A stretch of 64,000 bases of DNA from Bradyrhizobium sp. 1(2017) (GTDB lineage Bacteria > Pseudomonadota > Alphaproteobacteria > Rhizobiales > Xanthobacteraceae): positions 6,530,001 to 6,594,000 of the forward strand of contig NZ_CP050022.2 of NCBI RefSeq assembly GCF_011602485.2, written 5' to 3'. A program made the position numbers and the translations under genes. Below the pieces are notes generated by a model. The model saw nothing but the letters and a program-made list of their open reading frames with translations. It made no database searches and was not told the DNA's origin. Shown here in pieces: positions 44,209 through 52,323 of the stretch (position 1 is its first letter; the number at the start of each line of letters is the position of its first letter).

Positions 44209-46995
44209 ATGCCTCCTGCCATTCCGCTCGCGACCTACAGGCTCCAGCTCACTGCGGATTTCGACTTCGACAAGGCCGCAGCGGTCGTGCCTTATCTCAA
44301 GGCGCTCGGGATCACGCATCTCTACGCCTCGCCGGTGATGAAGGCGCGCAAGGGATCGACGCACGGCTACGACACCGTCGATCACGGCCAGTTCAATCCC
44401 GAGCTCGGTGGCGAGGCCGGCTTCGCGCGGCTGAGCGAGGCACTGATCAAGAACGATCTCGGTCTCATCATCGACTTCGTGCCCAACCATGTCGGCGTGC
44501 ATTTCGCCGACAATCCCTGGTGGCTCGACGTGCTGGAATGGGGCCAGGCCTCGCCGCATGCGGTGTCCTTCGACATCGATTGGGATCAACTGGCCTTCCG
44601 CGCCCGCGGCGGAGTGCTGCTGCCGATCCTCGGGGCGCCCTATGGCGAGGCGCTCGAGCGCGGCGACATCGAGCTGCGCTACGATCCCGACGAGGGAAGT
44701 CTCTCCGCGTGGTATTTCGAGCATCGCCTGCCGATCGCACCGGAGCGGTACGGCGAGGTGCTCCGCATGGTCGTCAAGGAAGCGGACGCGGCGCAGACGG
44801 AGCCCGGTAAGCGCCTGCTCGCGCTCGCAGCACGCTACACCGGGTTACGCCGGCCCAACCGCAAGGAAGCTCCCGCCTTCAAATCGGAGCTCAAGGAGAT
44901 TGAAGGCGCAGCCGACCTGATCGTGCGCGGTCTTGCCGCCTACCGTGCCGCCAAGGACCGACCCGCACAGACGCTGGCGCTGCATCATCTGCTCGAGCGC
45001 CAGCATTACAAGCTCGGCCATTGGCGGCTTGCTTCCAGCGACATCAACTATCGCCGCTTCTTCGACGTCAACGGGCTCGCCGGCCTGCGCGTCGAGGATC
45101 CCGGCACCTTTGCCGCCACGCACCGGCTGGTCAAGCAGCTCATCGCCGACGGCAGGCTGCAGGGCATCCGCCTGGATCACATCGACGGATTACGCGATCC
45201 CGCGCAATATTGCCAGCGGCTGCGCCGCCTGGTGCGCGATGCGCAAGGCAACACCAAGCCGTTCTACACGGCGATCGAGAAGATCCTGTGCGAGCACGAA
45301 CGCCTGCCGCATTTCGCCGGCGTCCAGGGCACCACCGGCTATGAGTGGATGAACGTCATCACCCAGGTTCTGGTCGACGCCAAGGGGCTCTCGGCACTGG
45401 ACGAGACGTGGCGGCAGATCAGCAACCGGCCGCCGCAGCTCGCGCCTTACGTCAAGGACGCCAAGCGGCGCGTACTGGAGACGCTGCTCACGAGCGAGTT
45501 CACGGTGCTGACGCGCCTCGTGGCACGTATCGCCAATGGGCATTACTCGACCCGCGATTTCTCCGCCGACAGCCTGCGGCAGGCGCTGGAGCTCTACGTG
45601 CTGCATTTCCCGGTGTACCGCACCTACCTCACGACGAGCGCACCGACCGCACACGATCGCAAACTGATCGACGACACCATCGAACGCGCTCGTTCCGAAT
45701 GGTTCGCCGCGGATGAGGGCATCTTCGACTTCCTGCGCGACGCCCTGACCATGGACCTGCTCAAGCCCGGCCGGCCCCCGCACAGCGCGCCGCGCGTGCG
45801 CCGCTTCGCGCTGAAAGTGCAGCAATTCACCGGGCCGGTGATGGCGAAATCGCTGGAAGATACCGCATTCTATCAATTCCACCGGCTGCTGGCGCTGAAC
45901 GAGGTCGGCGGCGATCCCGCGAGCAATGGCCTCACGATTGCCGCCTTCCACCAGGCCATGCAGGCCCGTGCCAAGGAATGGCCGCAGGGCATGACCGCGA
46001 CGGCCACCCACGACACCAAGCGCGGCGAGGATGCCCGGGCGCGCATCGCGGCGCTCAGCGAGATTCCCGGCGAATGGACCAGCGCGGTGGCCCGCTGGAA
46101 GGTGCTGAATGCGCCGCATCTTACGCACCAGGGCAATTTCCGCGCGCCGTCCACGACATTCGAGTATATGCTCTATCAGACCCTGCTCGGGGCCTGGCCG
46201 CTCCAGGGGCCGGTCGATGCCGGTTTCGTCGAACGCATCCAGGCCTATGCGCTCAAGGCCGCGCGCGAAGGCAAGGAGGAGACGAGCTGGCTCAATCCGC
46301 ATGAAGCGTATGAGAACGGCGTCAAGAGCTTCATCGACAAGCTTCTCGATCCCGCTCAGTCCGCAGAATTCCGAGAGGCGCTGCAAACCCTGGCCCGCCG
46401 CGTCGCGCTGCTCGGCATGCTGAACTCGCTGAGCCAGCTCACGCTCAAGGCGACGCTGCCGGGCGTGCCGGACTTCTACCAAGGCACCGAATTCTGGGAC
46501 CTGTCGCTGGTCGATCCCGACAATCGGCGGCCGATCGACTTTGCCGCACGCCACGCGGCGCTGATCTCACTGGACAATCCGGATTGGCGCGGCCTGAGCA
46601 AGAGCTGGCCGGACGGCCGGCTCAAGCTCGCCTGGACGCGCCATCTCCTCGTGCTCCGCAACCGCCTCCCCGACATCTTCGTCAAGGGTGACTATCGGCC
46701 GCTCGAGGTGTGCGGCGAGCATGCCGACCACGTCATCGCCTTTGCCCGCAGCCATGGCCGCGCGGCCGCGATCGTCGTGGTCGGACGTCACTTCGCGCCG
46801 TTCTCGCAAGCAGGCCGGGAATGGCCCGCGCTGGAGGGCTTGGATGCAACCGTCGACATCAGCGACTACAGTGCGGCAGGTCTCGCGGGCAACGAACTGC
46901 CGGTCATGCAGGCCTTGCGCGATCTTCCCGCGACGATCATCGAAGCGCGCATCGCCAGTGCAACCAAGCCGATGCGGCAGCGCGTGCGCGCCTGA
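44209..46995 (+). CDS. treY: Malto-oligosyltrehalose synthase
   Basis: A 928-residue GH13_26 enzyme: PLATYRLQLTADFDFDKAA start, YASPVMKARKGSTHGYD, GIRLDHIDGLRDP (nucleophile), YTAIEKILCEHERLP (acid), MTATATHDTKRGEDARARI. It converts the reducing end of maltodextrins to a trehalosyl unit for TreZ. It is the last gene of the operon, starts 1 nt after treZ, and converges with the following minus-strand gene 2 nt after its stop. Confidence 0.95.
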   Translation: MPPAIPLATYRLQLTADFDFDKAAAVVPYLKALGITHLYASPVMKARKGSTHGYDTVDHGQFNPELGGEAGFARLSEALIKNDLGLIIDFVPNHVGVHFADNPWWLDVLEWGQASPHAVSFDIDWDQLAFRARGGVLLPILGAPYGEALERGDIELRYDPDEGSLSAWYFEHRLPIAPERYGEVLRMVVKEADAAQTEPGKRLLALAARYTGLRRPNRKEAPAFKSELKEIEGAADLIVRGLAAYRAAKDRPAQTLALHHLLERQHYKLGHWRLASSDINYRRFFDVNGLAGLRVEDPGTFAATHRLVKQLIADGRLQGIRLDHIDGLRDPAQYCQRLRRLVRDAQGNTKPFYTAIEKILCEHERLPHFAGVQGTTGYEWMNVITQVLVDAKGLSALDETWRQISNRPPQLAPYVKDAKRRVLETLLTSEFTVLTRLVARIANGHYSTRDFSADSLRQALELYVLHFPVYRTYLTTSAPTAHDRKLIDDTIERARSEWFAADEGIFDFLRDALTMDLLKPGRPPHSAPRVRRFALKVQQFTGPVMAKSLEDTAFYQFHRLLALNEVGGDPASNGLTIAAFHQAMQARAKEWPQGMTATATHDTKRGEDARARIAALSEIPGEWTSAVARWKVLNAPHLTHQGNFRAPSTTFEYMLYQTLLGAWPLQGPVDAGFVERIQAYALKAAREGKEETSWLNPHEAYENGVKSFIDKLLDPAQSAEFREALQTLARRVALLGMLNSLSQLTLKATLPGVPDFYQGTEFWDLSLVDPDNRRPIDFAARHAALISLDNPDWRGLSKSWPDGRLKLAWTRHLLVLRNRLPDIFVKGDYRPLEVCGEHADHVIAFARSHGRAAAIVVVGRHFAPFSQAGREWPALEGLDATVDISDYSAAGLAGNELPVMQALRDLPATIIEARIASATKPMRQRVRA

Positions 46996-46997
46996 GG

Positions 46998-47315
46998 TTA
47001 CTTCCCTCCATCCTTGGTGAGCAGCAACTGGCCGCGCTTCTTGATCGTGGCTTGCGCCATCTCGGCAAAGCGCTGCAACAGCCACGGCAGCACCACCTCG
47101 ACCCGGACCTGATCCTCGGTGACGTCGACCTGCCCGGTCGCAACCTGCCCGAGGGCGCGGATGCGAAAATTCATGCTGTCGCCGCTCCAGCGCTCCTCCT
47201 CGACCTGCATCACCGGAATGCTCGCCGCCGCGCGGCCGAGTCCCGCTTTCAGCCGGCGCACCGCCTCCTCGCGGCCGAGACGATGCGGAATTGAAACGAC
47301 AAGCGGTGCTGACAT
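46998..47315 (-). CDS. Polyhydroxyalkanoic acid system family protein
   Basis: A 105-residue protein of the PHA-granule-associated family (PHA_gran_rgn): LVVSIPHRLGREEAVRRLKAG, then VEEERWSGDSMNFRIRALGQVATGQ and VEVVLPWLLQRFAE. It is probably a small START-like or granule-binding protein, but precise function is unknown. It converges on treY with only 2 nt between the two stops. Its promoter would lie in the region before the DUF3309 gene. Confidence 0.85.
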   Translation of the reverse strand: MSAPLVVSIPHRLGREEAVRRLKAGLGRAAASIPVMQVEEERWSGDSMNFRIRALGQVATGQVDVTEDQVRVEVVLPWLLQRFAEMAQATIKKRGQLLLTKDGGK

Positions 47316-47411
47316 GGCCGTGGCCCCTGCTGATTGACCTTCATTCCATCATGCCCGATGGCAGGGCAAAAGTTCCATGCATGTTGGAGGCCGAGCCCAC
47401 GTTGCAAGGCC

Positions 47412-47436
47412 GGAACTTTAAAACCTGCGGCAAGTT
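47412..47436 (+). promoter_or_regulatory. EcfG-like promoter of the DUF3309 gene
   Basis: GGAAC (47412-47416) is followed after 16 nt by AGTT (47433-47436), consistent with GGAAC-N18/19-TT. It is about 60 nt upstream of the small DUF3309 gene. Confidence 0.5.
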
Positions 47437-47495
47437 GCCCCCGCACAAGGGACAGGTGCAACGACCCTTTCAACAAAGGGCTGGAGGAGACTCGC

Positions 47496-47660
47496 ATGTC
47501 TATCGGCACGATCATTCTGATCATCTTGATCATCGCCCTGCTCGGCGGCTTCAGCGGCATCGGCGGCGGGCCGTTCTACGGCACCGGCTATTACGGCGGC
47601 GGCGGCCTCGGGCTCGTCATCGTCATCCTGCTGATCCTGCTCCTGATGGGACGGATCTAG
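47496..47660 (+). CDS. DUF3309 small membrane protein
   Basis: A 54-residue peptide with a short hydrophobic helix, a Gly/Tyr-rich loop (GGGPFYGTGYYGGGG), and a second helix ending MGRI. This is characteristic of DUF3309. These peptides are widespread in alphaproteobacteria, and the function is unknown. GGAGGAG lies 6 nt before the start. An EcfG-like box upstream suggests stress induction. Confidence 0.85.
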   Translation: MSIGTIILIILIIALLGGFSGIGGGPFYGTGYYGGGGLGLVIVILLILLLMGRI

Positions 47661-47675
47661 TCAAACGGCAAGTCG

Positions 47676-47752
47676 CGTAGGGTGGGCAAGGGCGCAACGC
47701 GCCGTGCCCACCTGTTCGCACCGTGGGCACGCTTCGCTTTGCCCACCCTGCG
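47676..47752. repeat. Dispersed palindromic repeat (GGTGGGCAA family)
   Basis: GTAGGGTGGGCAAG at the left pairs with TTGCCCACCCTGCG at the right. An internal GTGCCCAC pairs with GTGGGCAC. This nested palindrome between the DUF3309 gene and the convergent ligD 3' end could serve as a bidirectional terminator. Confidence 0.75.
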
Positions 47753-47775
47753 AGCGCCGCGCCCGTAGCAAAAAC

Positions 47776-50451
47776 CTACTTCATCTTCGAAGCCAGCTTC
47801 TTGATCGCCGCCTTGATCGACGCGGCGGCATCATCGTAACCCTCCCACGCCTTCGATCGCGCCAGCAAGCCCGGCACGGTGCGTATCGTATATCGCTTCG
47901 GATCGAGATCGCTCTTCACTTGCGCCCAGGTCACCGGCATCGACACCGTGGCACCGACGCGCGCACGCGGCGAGAGCGGGGCAACCGCGGTCGACATGCG
48001 GTCGTTGCGCAAATAGTCCAGGAAGATCTTTCCCTTGCGCAGCTTCTTCGACATGTTGAGCAGATAGCGCTCGGGATCGTCGTTGGCCATCCACTGGCAG
48101 ACGCCTTGCGCAAACGCCTTGGCCTCCTTCCAGCTCACCTTGTCACGCGCGCCGTGGAGCAGCGGCACCACCACGTGGATGCCCTTGCCGCCCGTGGTCT
48201 TGCAGAAACTGTCCATGCCGACATCGGCGAGCCGCTGCCGCATCTCCTTGGCCGCTTCGACGACGTCGGCGAACTCGACATCGGGCGCGGGATCGAGATC
48301 GAACACCAGCCGGCCCGGCGTGTCATAGGCATCGGGCGCGCAGTTCCAGGGATGCAGTTCGACACCGCCGATCTGCGCCACCGCGGCGAGCCCTTCGATC
48401 CGGTCGATCTGCAGATACGGCTTGCGGTCGCCGGAAACTCTTGCGAGTTCGAGCAGGTTCGACGTGCCCTGCATGGCATGGCGCTGGAAGAAGGTTTCAC
48501 CACCGATGCCGTCAGGCGCGCGCACGATCGAACAGGGGCGGCCCTTCAGGTGCTCGATCATCCAGGCGCCGATCGCCTCGAAGTAGCGCGCAAGATCGAG
48601 CTTTGTCGTGCCTTCGCCATCACCGCCGTCCGGCCACAGCTCCTTCTCGGCCTTTGAGATGACAACGCCCATCACCTCGGCCGTGCCAGCATCTTTCGAC
48701 CGCTTGCCTGTCTTCGGCACGGGTCGCTTCCGAGCCGAGGGTTTGGCAAGTTCGGCATCGACGGGCGTCTCGGCCTTTACCTCCTCGGCAGACTTGTCCT
48801 GCCGCAGGCCCTTGAAAGCCGCCTGGCGGATATTGCCGTCCGCGGTGAAGCCGGCGAACTCGATCTCCGCGACGAGCTCGGGCTTCAGCCAGTGCACCTC
48901 ACGGGTCATCTTCGGTGCGTTCTTGCCGCCGAACGGGCTTTCCTTGGCCGCCATGGCCTTCAGCGACGGCATGATGCGCTTGACCTTGTCCGCGCCAAAT
49001 CCGGTGCCGACCATACCGACGAAGGCGAGATGATCGCCGCGCTGAACGCCCGCCATCAGCGAACGGAATTTGCCGTTGGTCGTCTTGTAGCCGCCGATCA
49101 CGACCTCATGGCCGGCGCGGCATTTGGCCTTGGTCCAGCTTTCGGTGCGCCCCGAACGATAGGGCGCGTCCAGCTTCTTCGACACCACGCCTTCCAGCTC
49201 GAGCTTGCAGGCGGACTGCAGCACGGCATCGCCGCCGCTCTCGAAATGCTCGACATAGCGGATCTGGGTCGACTTCCGCTTGCGCGATTCCAGCAGCTTC
49301 TCGAGCTGCGCCTTGCGCTCGCCGAGCGGCAGCCGGCGGTAGTCCTCGCCTTCCGCGAACAGAAGGTCAAAGGCAAAGAAGAGCAGCTCGTCGGTCTTGC
49401 CATCGGACAGCGCCGCCTGAAGCGAGGAAAAATTCGGCGCGCCATTGTGGTCGAGCGCGACAATCTCGCCGTCGATCATCACGTCCGGCAGCGTAGCCGC
49501 TTCCTTGGCGATAGAGGCAAACTTCCCGGTCCACTCGAGGCCCTTGCGCGTCTTCAGCGTCGCCTCGCCGTCCTCGACCCGAAGCTGCACGCGATAGCCG
49601 TCGAACTTGATCTCGTGGCACCAGCCGTCGCCGCCCGGGGGTCGCTCGACCAGCGTACAGAGCTGCGGCGCGACGAAGTCCGGCATCTCCGAGACCTTCT
49701 TCGCGTTCGTCGCCGTCGTCGCCTTCCGCCTTGCCGAGCTGCCGGGCTTCAACGCCGTGCGCGGCGCCGGCTTGACCGTACGTCCTTTCGTCTCCTCGGC
49801 GCGATTGGATTGCCAGACCGCGTCGGCCTTGGCCTTGGCGCCTTTCGCCAGCATGAACGGTTTTGGTGCGCGGCCCTTGCCCTCGGCGATCTGCTCCATC
49901 GCGCGGCCGGAGGCGACGGACTTGTCCTCGTCGAGGATATCGTTGTCCGCGCCTTCGCGGACATGTTCGTCGCGGTGCTTGATCAGGAGCCAATTGGTGC
50001 GCTTGCCGCCGGTGCGGTCGTTGCGCATGCGCACCAGCACCCAGCTTCCATGCAGCTTCTCACCATGCAGGATGAACTTCAGATCACCCTTCTTGAAGCC
50101 GGCTTCGGGGTCATCCGATTCCCAGGTGCCGCGGTCCCACAGCATCACTGTGCCGCCGCCATATTGCCCTTCCGGGATGATGCCTTCGAAATCACCATAG
50201 TCGAGCGGGTGATCCTCGACCTCGACCGCCAGCCGCTTGTCGTGCGGATCGAGCGAGGGCCCCTTCGTCACCGCCCAGGATTTGAAGACGCCGTCGAACT
50301 CGAGCCGCAGATCATAATGCAGCCGCGTCGCATCATGCTTCTGGATCACGAAGCGCCGCTGCTTCGATGGCGCCACCGCCGTCTTGCCTGAAGGCTCGGG
50401 CGTCTTCTCGAAGTCACGCTTCTGTCGGTAAGTGGAGAGTTTCTGCAGCAC
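47776..50451 (-). CDS. ligD: ATP-dependent DNA ligase LigD (NHEJ)
   Basis: An 891-residue three-domain protein in the order phosphoesterase ([41 protein letters not shown]), ATP-dependent ligase ([13 protein letters not shown] with the adenylated Lys; [12 protein letters not shown]) and primase-polymerase (about residue 590 onward: [39 protein letters not shown]). It processes and seals double-strand breaks with Ku. The start is GTG 50451 ([14 protein letters not shown]); the open frame extends far upstream into the divergent ku gene and is not coding there. An EcfG-like box lies upstream. Confidence 0.94.
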   Translation of the reverse strand: MLQKLSTYRQKRDFEKTPEPSGKTAVAPSKQRRFVIQKHDATRLHYDLRLEFDGVFKSWAVTKGPSLDPHDKRLAVEVEDHPLDYGDFEGIIPEGQYGGGTVMLWDRGTWESDDPEAGFKKGDLKFILHGEKLHGSWVLVRMRNDRTGGKRTNWLLIKHRDEHVREGADNDILDEDKSVASGRAMEQIAEGKGRAPKPFMLAKGAKAKADAVWQSNRAEETKGRTVKPAPRTALKPGSSARRKATTATNAKKVSEMPDFVAPQLCTLVERPPGGDGWCHEIKFDGYRVQLRVEDGEATLKTRKGLEWTGKFASIAKEAATLPDVMIDGEIVALDHNGAPNFSSLQAALSDGKTDELLFFAFDLLFAEGEDYRRLPLGERKAQLEKLLESRKRKSTQIRYVEHFESGGDAVLQSACKLELEGVVSKKLDAPYRSGRTESWTKAKCRAGHEVVIGGYKTTNGKFRSLMAGVQRGDHLAFVGMVGTGFGADKVKRIMPSLKAMAAKESPFGGKNAPKMTREVHWLKPELVAEIEFAGFTADGNIRQAAFKGLRQDKSAEEVKAETPVDAELAKPSARKRPVPKTGKRSKDAGTAEVMGVVISKAEKELWPDGGDGEGTTKLDLARYFEAIGAWMIEHLKGRPCSIVRAPDGIGGETFFQRHAMQGTSNLLELARVSGDRKPYLQIDRIEGLAAVAQIGGVELHPWNCAPDAYDTPGRLVFDLDPAPDVEFADVVEAAKEMRQRLADVGMDSFCKTTGGKGIHVVVPLLHGARDKVSWKEAKAFAQGVCQWMANDDPERYLLNMSKKLRKGKIFLDYLRNDRMSTAVAPLSPRARVGATVSMPVTWAQVKSDLDPKRYTIRTVPGLLARSKAWEGYDDAAASIKAAIKKLASKMK

Positions 50452-50506
50452 GACCGGTCCCGCTTCTCTTTCGGCACTCAAGCCTATCACGGCGAAAGTC
50501 CCACCC

Positions 50507-50531
50507 GGAACCAAAACCCGACGGGAGGGTT
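50507..50531 (+). promoter_or_regulatory. EcfG-like promoter of ku
   Basis: GGAAC (50507-50511), then 16 nt, then GGTT (50528-50531), about 38 nt upstream of the ku start. It overlaps the opposite-strand promoter of ligD, and the two form a symmetrical pair. Confidence 0.6.
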
Positions 50532-50539
50532 GGGGTTCC
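50515..50539 (-). promoter_or_regulatory. EcfG-like promoter of ligD
   Basis: On the minus strand GGAAC (50539-50535), then 16 nt, then GGTT (50518-50515), about 64 nt upstream of the ligD start. It is the mirror image of the rightward ku promoter at 50507-50531. Confidence 0.6.
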
Positions 50540-50568
50540 AAAACGCCTTGAAAACGCTGGAGAATGGA

Positions 50569-51453
50569 ATGGCCCCGCGCGCCTATTGGAAGGGAACGTT
50601 GAAGCTGTCGCTGGTCAGTTGCCCGGTCGTGCTTTATCCGGCGACCACTGCGGCCGAGAAGACGCGGTTTCACATGATCAACCGCGAGACCGGCAATCGG
50701 CTCAAACAGCAGATGATCGATTCCGAGACCGGCGACGTCGTCGAGAGCGATCAGAAGGGGCGCGGCTATGAGCTGCGCAAGGGCAAATATGTCGAGATCG
50801 AACCGGAGGAGCTCGAAGCGGTCCGGATCGAGAGCAACCACACCATCGACATCGAGAGCTTCGTGCCGAGCGAGGAGATCGACCAGCGCTATCTCAACCA
50901 CCCCTATTACATCGCCCCTGACGGAAAAGCCGCGGTCGACGCCTTCGCGGTTATTCGCGATGCCATGAAGGATCAGGACCGCGTCGCGCTGGCCAAGATC
51001 GTGCTGACCAATCGCGAGCACATCATCGCAATCGAGCCACTCGGCAAGGGCCTGCTCGGCACCACGCTGCGCTTTCCCTACGAGCTGCGCGACGAGGACC
51101 AGTTCTTCGAGGACATCAAGAGCCCGAAGATCACCAAGGACATGGTCGAACTCGCCGGGCACATCCTGCACACCAAGGCGGCGCATTTCGATCCGAGCGC
51201 GTTCAAGGACGAGTACGAGAACGCGTTGAAGGCGCTGGTCAAGCGCAAGGCCAGCGGCAAGAAGATCGAGCTGCCCGAGCCCGAGGAACGGCCGAGCAAC
51301 GTCGTCAACCTCATGGACGCGCTGAAGCAGAGCCTGAAGGGACGCGGCGGAAAGAAGAAGACGGCGAAGTCTCATGCGCGCCGCGCGACGGGACGGCGAC
51401 AAGCGTCGAAGAGGTCGCATCGATCCACGGCGCGGCAGAGGAAGGCGGGATGA
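50569..51453 (+). CDS. ku: Ku protein (NHEJ end-binding)
   Basis: A 294-residue bacterial Ku. [20 protein letters not shown] is the signature start. The core runs through [25 protein letters not shown] sequence, [22 protein letters not shown] and [16 protein letters not shown]. It ends with a lysine/arginine-rich tail typical of DNA-binding Ku extensions. ATG 50569 follows GGAG by 6 nt. It is divergent from ligD, with 117 nt between the start codons. Confidence 0.95.
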   Translation: MAPRAYWKGTLKLSLVSCPVVLYPATTAAEKTRFHMINRETGNRLKQQMIDSETGDVVESDQKGRGYELRKGKYVEIEPEELEAVRIESNHTIDIESFVPSEEIDQRYLNHPYYIAPDGKAAVDAFAVIRDAMKDQDRVALAKIVLTNREHIIAIEPLGKGLLGTTLRFPYELRDEDQFFEDIKSPKITKDMVELAGHILHTKAAHFDPSAFKDEYENALKALVKRKASGKKIELPEPEERPSNVVNLMDALKQSLKGRGGKKKTAKSHARRATGRRQASKRSHRSTARQRKAG

Positions 51454-51460
51454 TTTGCCC

Positions 51461-51583
51461 CGTCATTGCGAGGAGCTCTTGCGACGAAGCAATCCAGTCT
51501 GCCTCTGCGGAGAGACTCTGGATTGCTTCGCGGAGCCTGTCATCGGGCCGCGCTTCGCGCGGACCCGTTGGCTCGCAATGACG
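51461..51583. repeat. Dispersed palindromic repeat, family 2, copy 2
   Basis: It shares with 13831-13950 the inverted pair GAAGCAATCCAG / CTGGATTGCTTC and the GGGCCGCGCTTCGCGCGGACCC hairpin. It is bounded by GTCATTGCGAGG and CTCGCAATGACG, which are themselves inverted. It lies between the convergent ku and kdpE genes. Confidence 0.8.
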
Positions 51584-51633
51584 ATGTGGAGACAGAAGCG
51601 CACGACAACCACGATGCTGACGACGCGAGCGCC

Positions 51634-52323
51634 CTAATCCCCCGCCTTCAGCCGGTACCCGATCCCCGTTTCGGTGAGCACATATTGCGGCCGTTCCGGA
51701 TCGGCCTCGATTTTCTGGCGAAGCTGGCGGACATAGACGCGTAAGTATTGCGCGTCGGTCAGCTCGTCCCAGAGCTCCTTGAGCAGGAAACGATGGGTAA
51801 GCACCTTGCCGGCGTGCTGAACCAGCACGCGAAGAAGATCGTATTCCTTCGGTGACAGCTTCACCTCGCGGTCGCCAACCTTGACGAGGCGGCGCACGAG
51901 ATCGACGGCGAGATCGCCGGTACGGAACACGGGGCGCTCGCCCTTGACCTGAAGCTGGTGGCGCAGCGCTGCCCGCAAGCGGGCCAGAAGCTCATCCATG
52001 CCGAACGGCTTGGTCAGATAGTCATCGGCACCGAGATCGAGCGCCTGCACCTTGCCGGCCTCGTCGCCACGGCTCGACAGCACCACGATCGGTACGCCCT
52101 CGTTGCGGGCGCGGATGGTGCGCAGCAGCTCATGGCCCTGGATGTCGGGCAGGCCGAGATCGAGAATGATCAGCGCCGGCCCCTCGGCAAGCTTTTCCAG
52201 CGCGGTCTTGCCGTTCGATGCCTCCAGGATTTCATAGCCCTGCGTCGAGAGCCCCATCCGCAGCAGCTTTCGGATCGGCGGCTCGTCGTCGATGACCAGG
52301 ACCTTGATCGGGGCGGCACTCAT
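51634..52323 (-). CDS. kdpE: KdpE response regulator
   Basis: A 229-residue OmpR-family regulator. The receiver domain has acidic residues in KVLVIDDEPPIRKLL, the phospho-acceptor Asp in ALIILDLGLPDIQG, and Lys in DDYLTKPFGMDELLAR. The winged-helix domain follows (VKLSPKEYDLLRVLVQHAGKVLTH, LRVYVRQLRQKIEADP). It responds to KdpD and activates kdpFABC under potassium limitation. It overlaps kdpD by 4 nt and ends the operon. Confidence 0.95.
   Translation of the reverse strand: MSAAPIKVLVIDDEPPIRKLLRMGLSTQGYEILEASNGKTALEKLAEGPALIILDLGLPDIQGHELLRTIRARNEGVPIVVLSSRGDEAGKVQALDLGADDYLTKPFGMDELLARLRAALRHQLQVKGERPVFRTGDLAVDLVRRLVKVGDREVKLSPKEYDLLRVLVQHAGKVLTHRFLLKELWDELTDAQYLRVYVRQLRQKIEADPERPQYVLTETGIGYRLKAGD

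Noticed and set aside
47704..48657. Rightward open frame opposite ligD
   Set aside because: It lies wholly antisense to the LigD polymerase domain, has arginine/histidine-rich low-quality composition, and is a shadow of the GC-rich coding frame.
50452..51420. N-terminal extension of LigD into the ku gene
   Set aside because: The open frame continues, but it is antisense to ku and has no similarity to LigD; GTG 50451 gives the family start.
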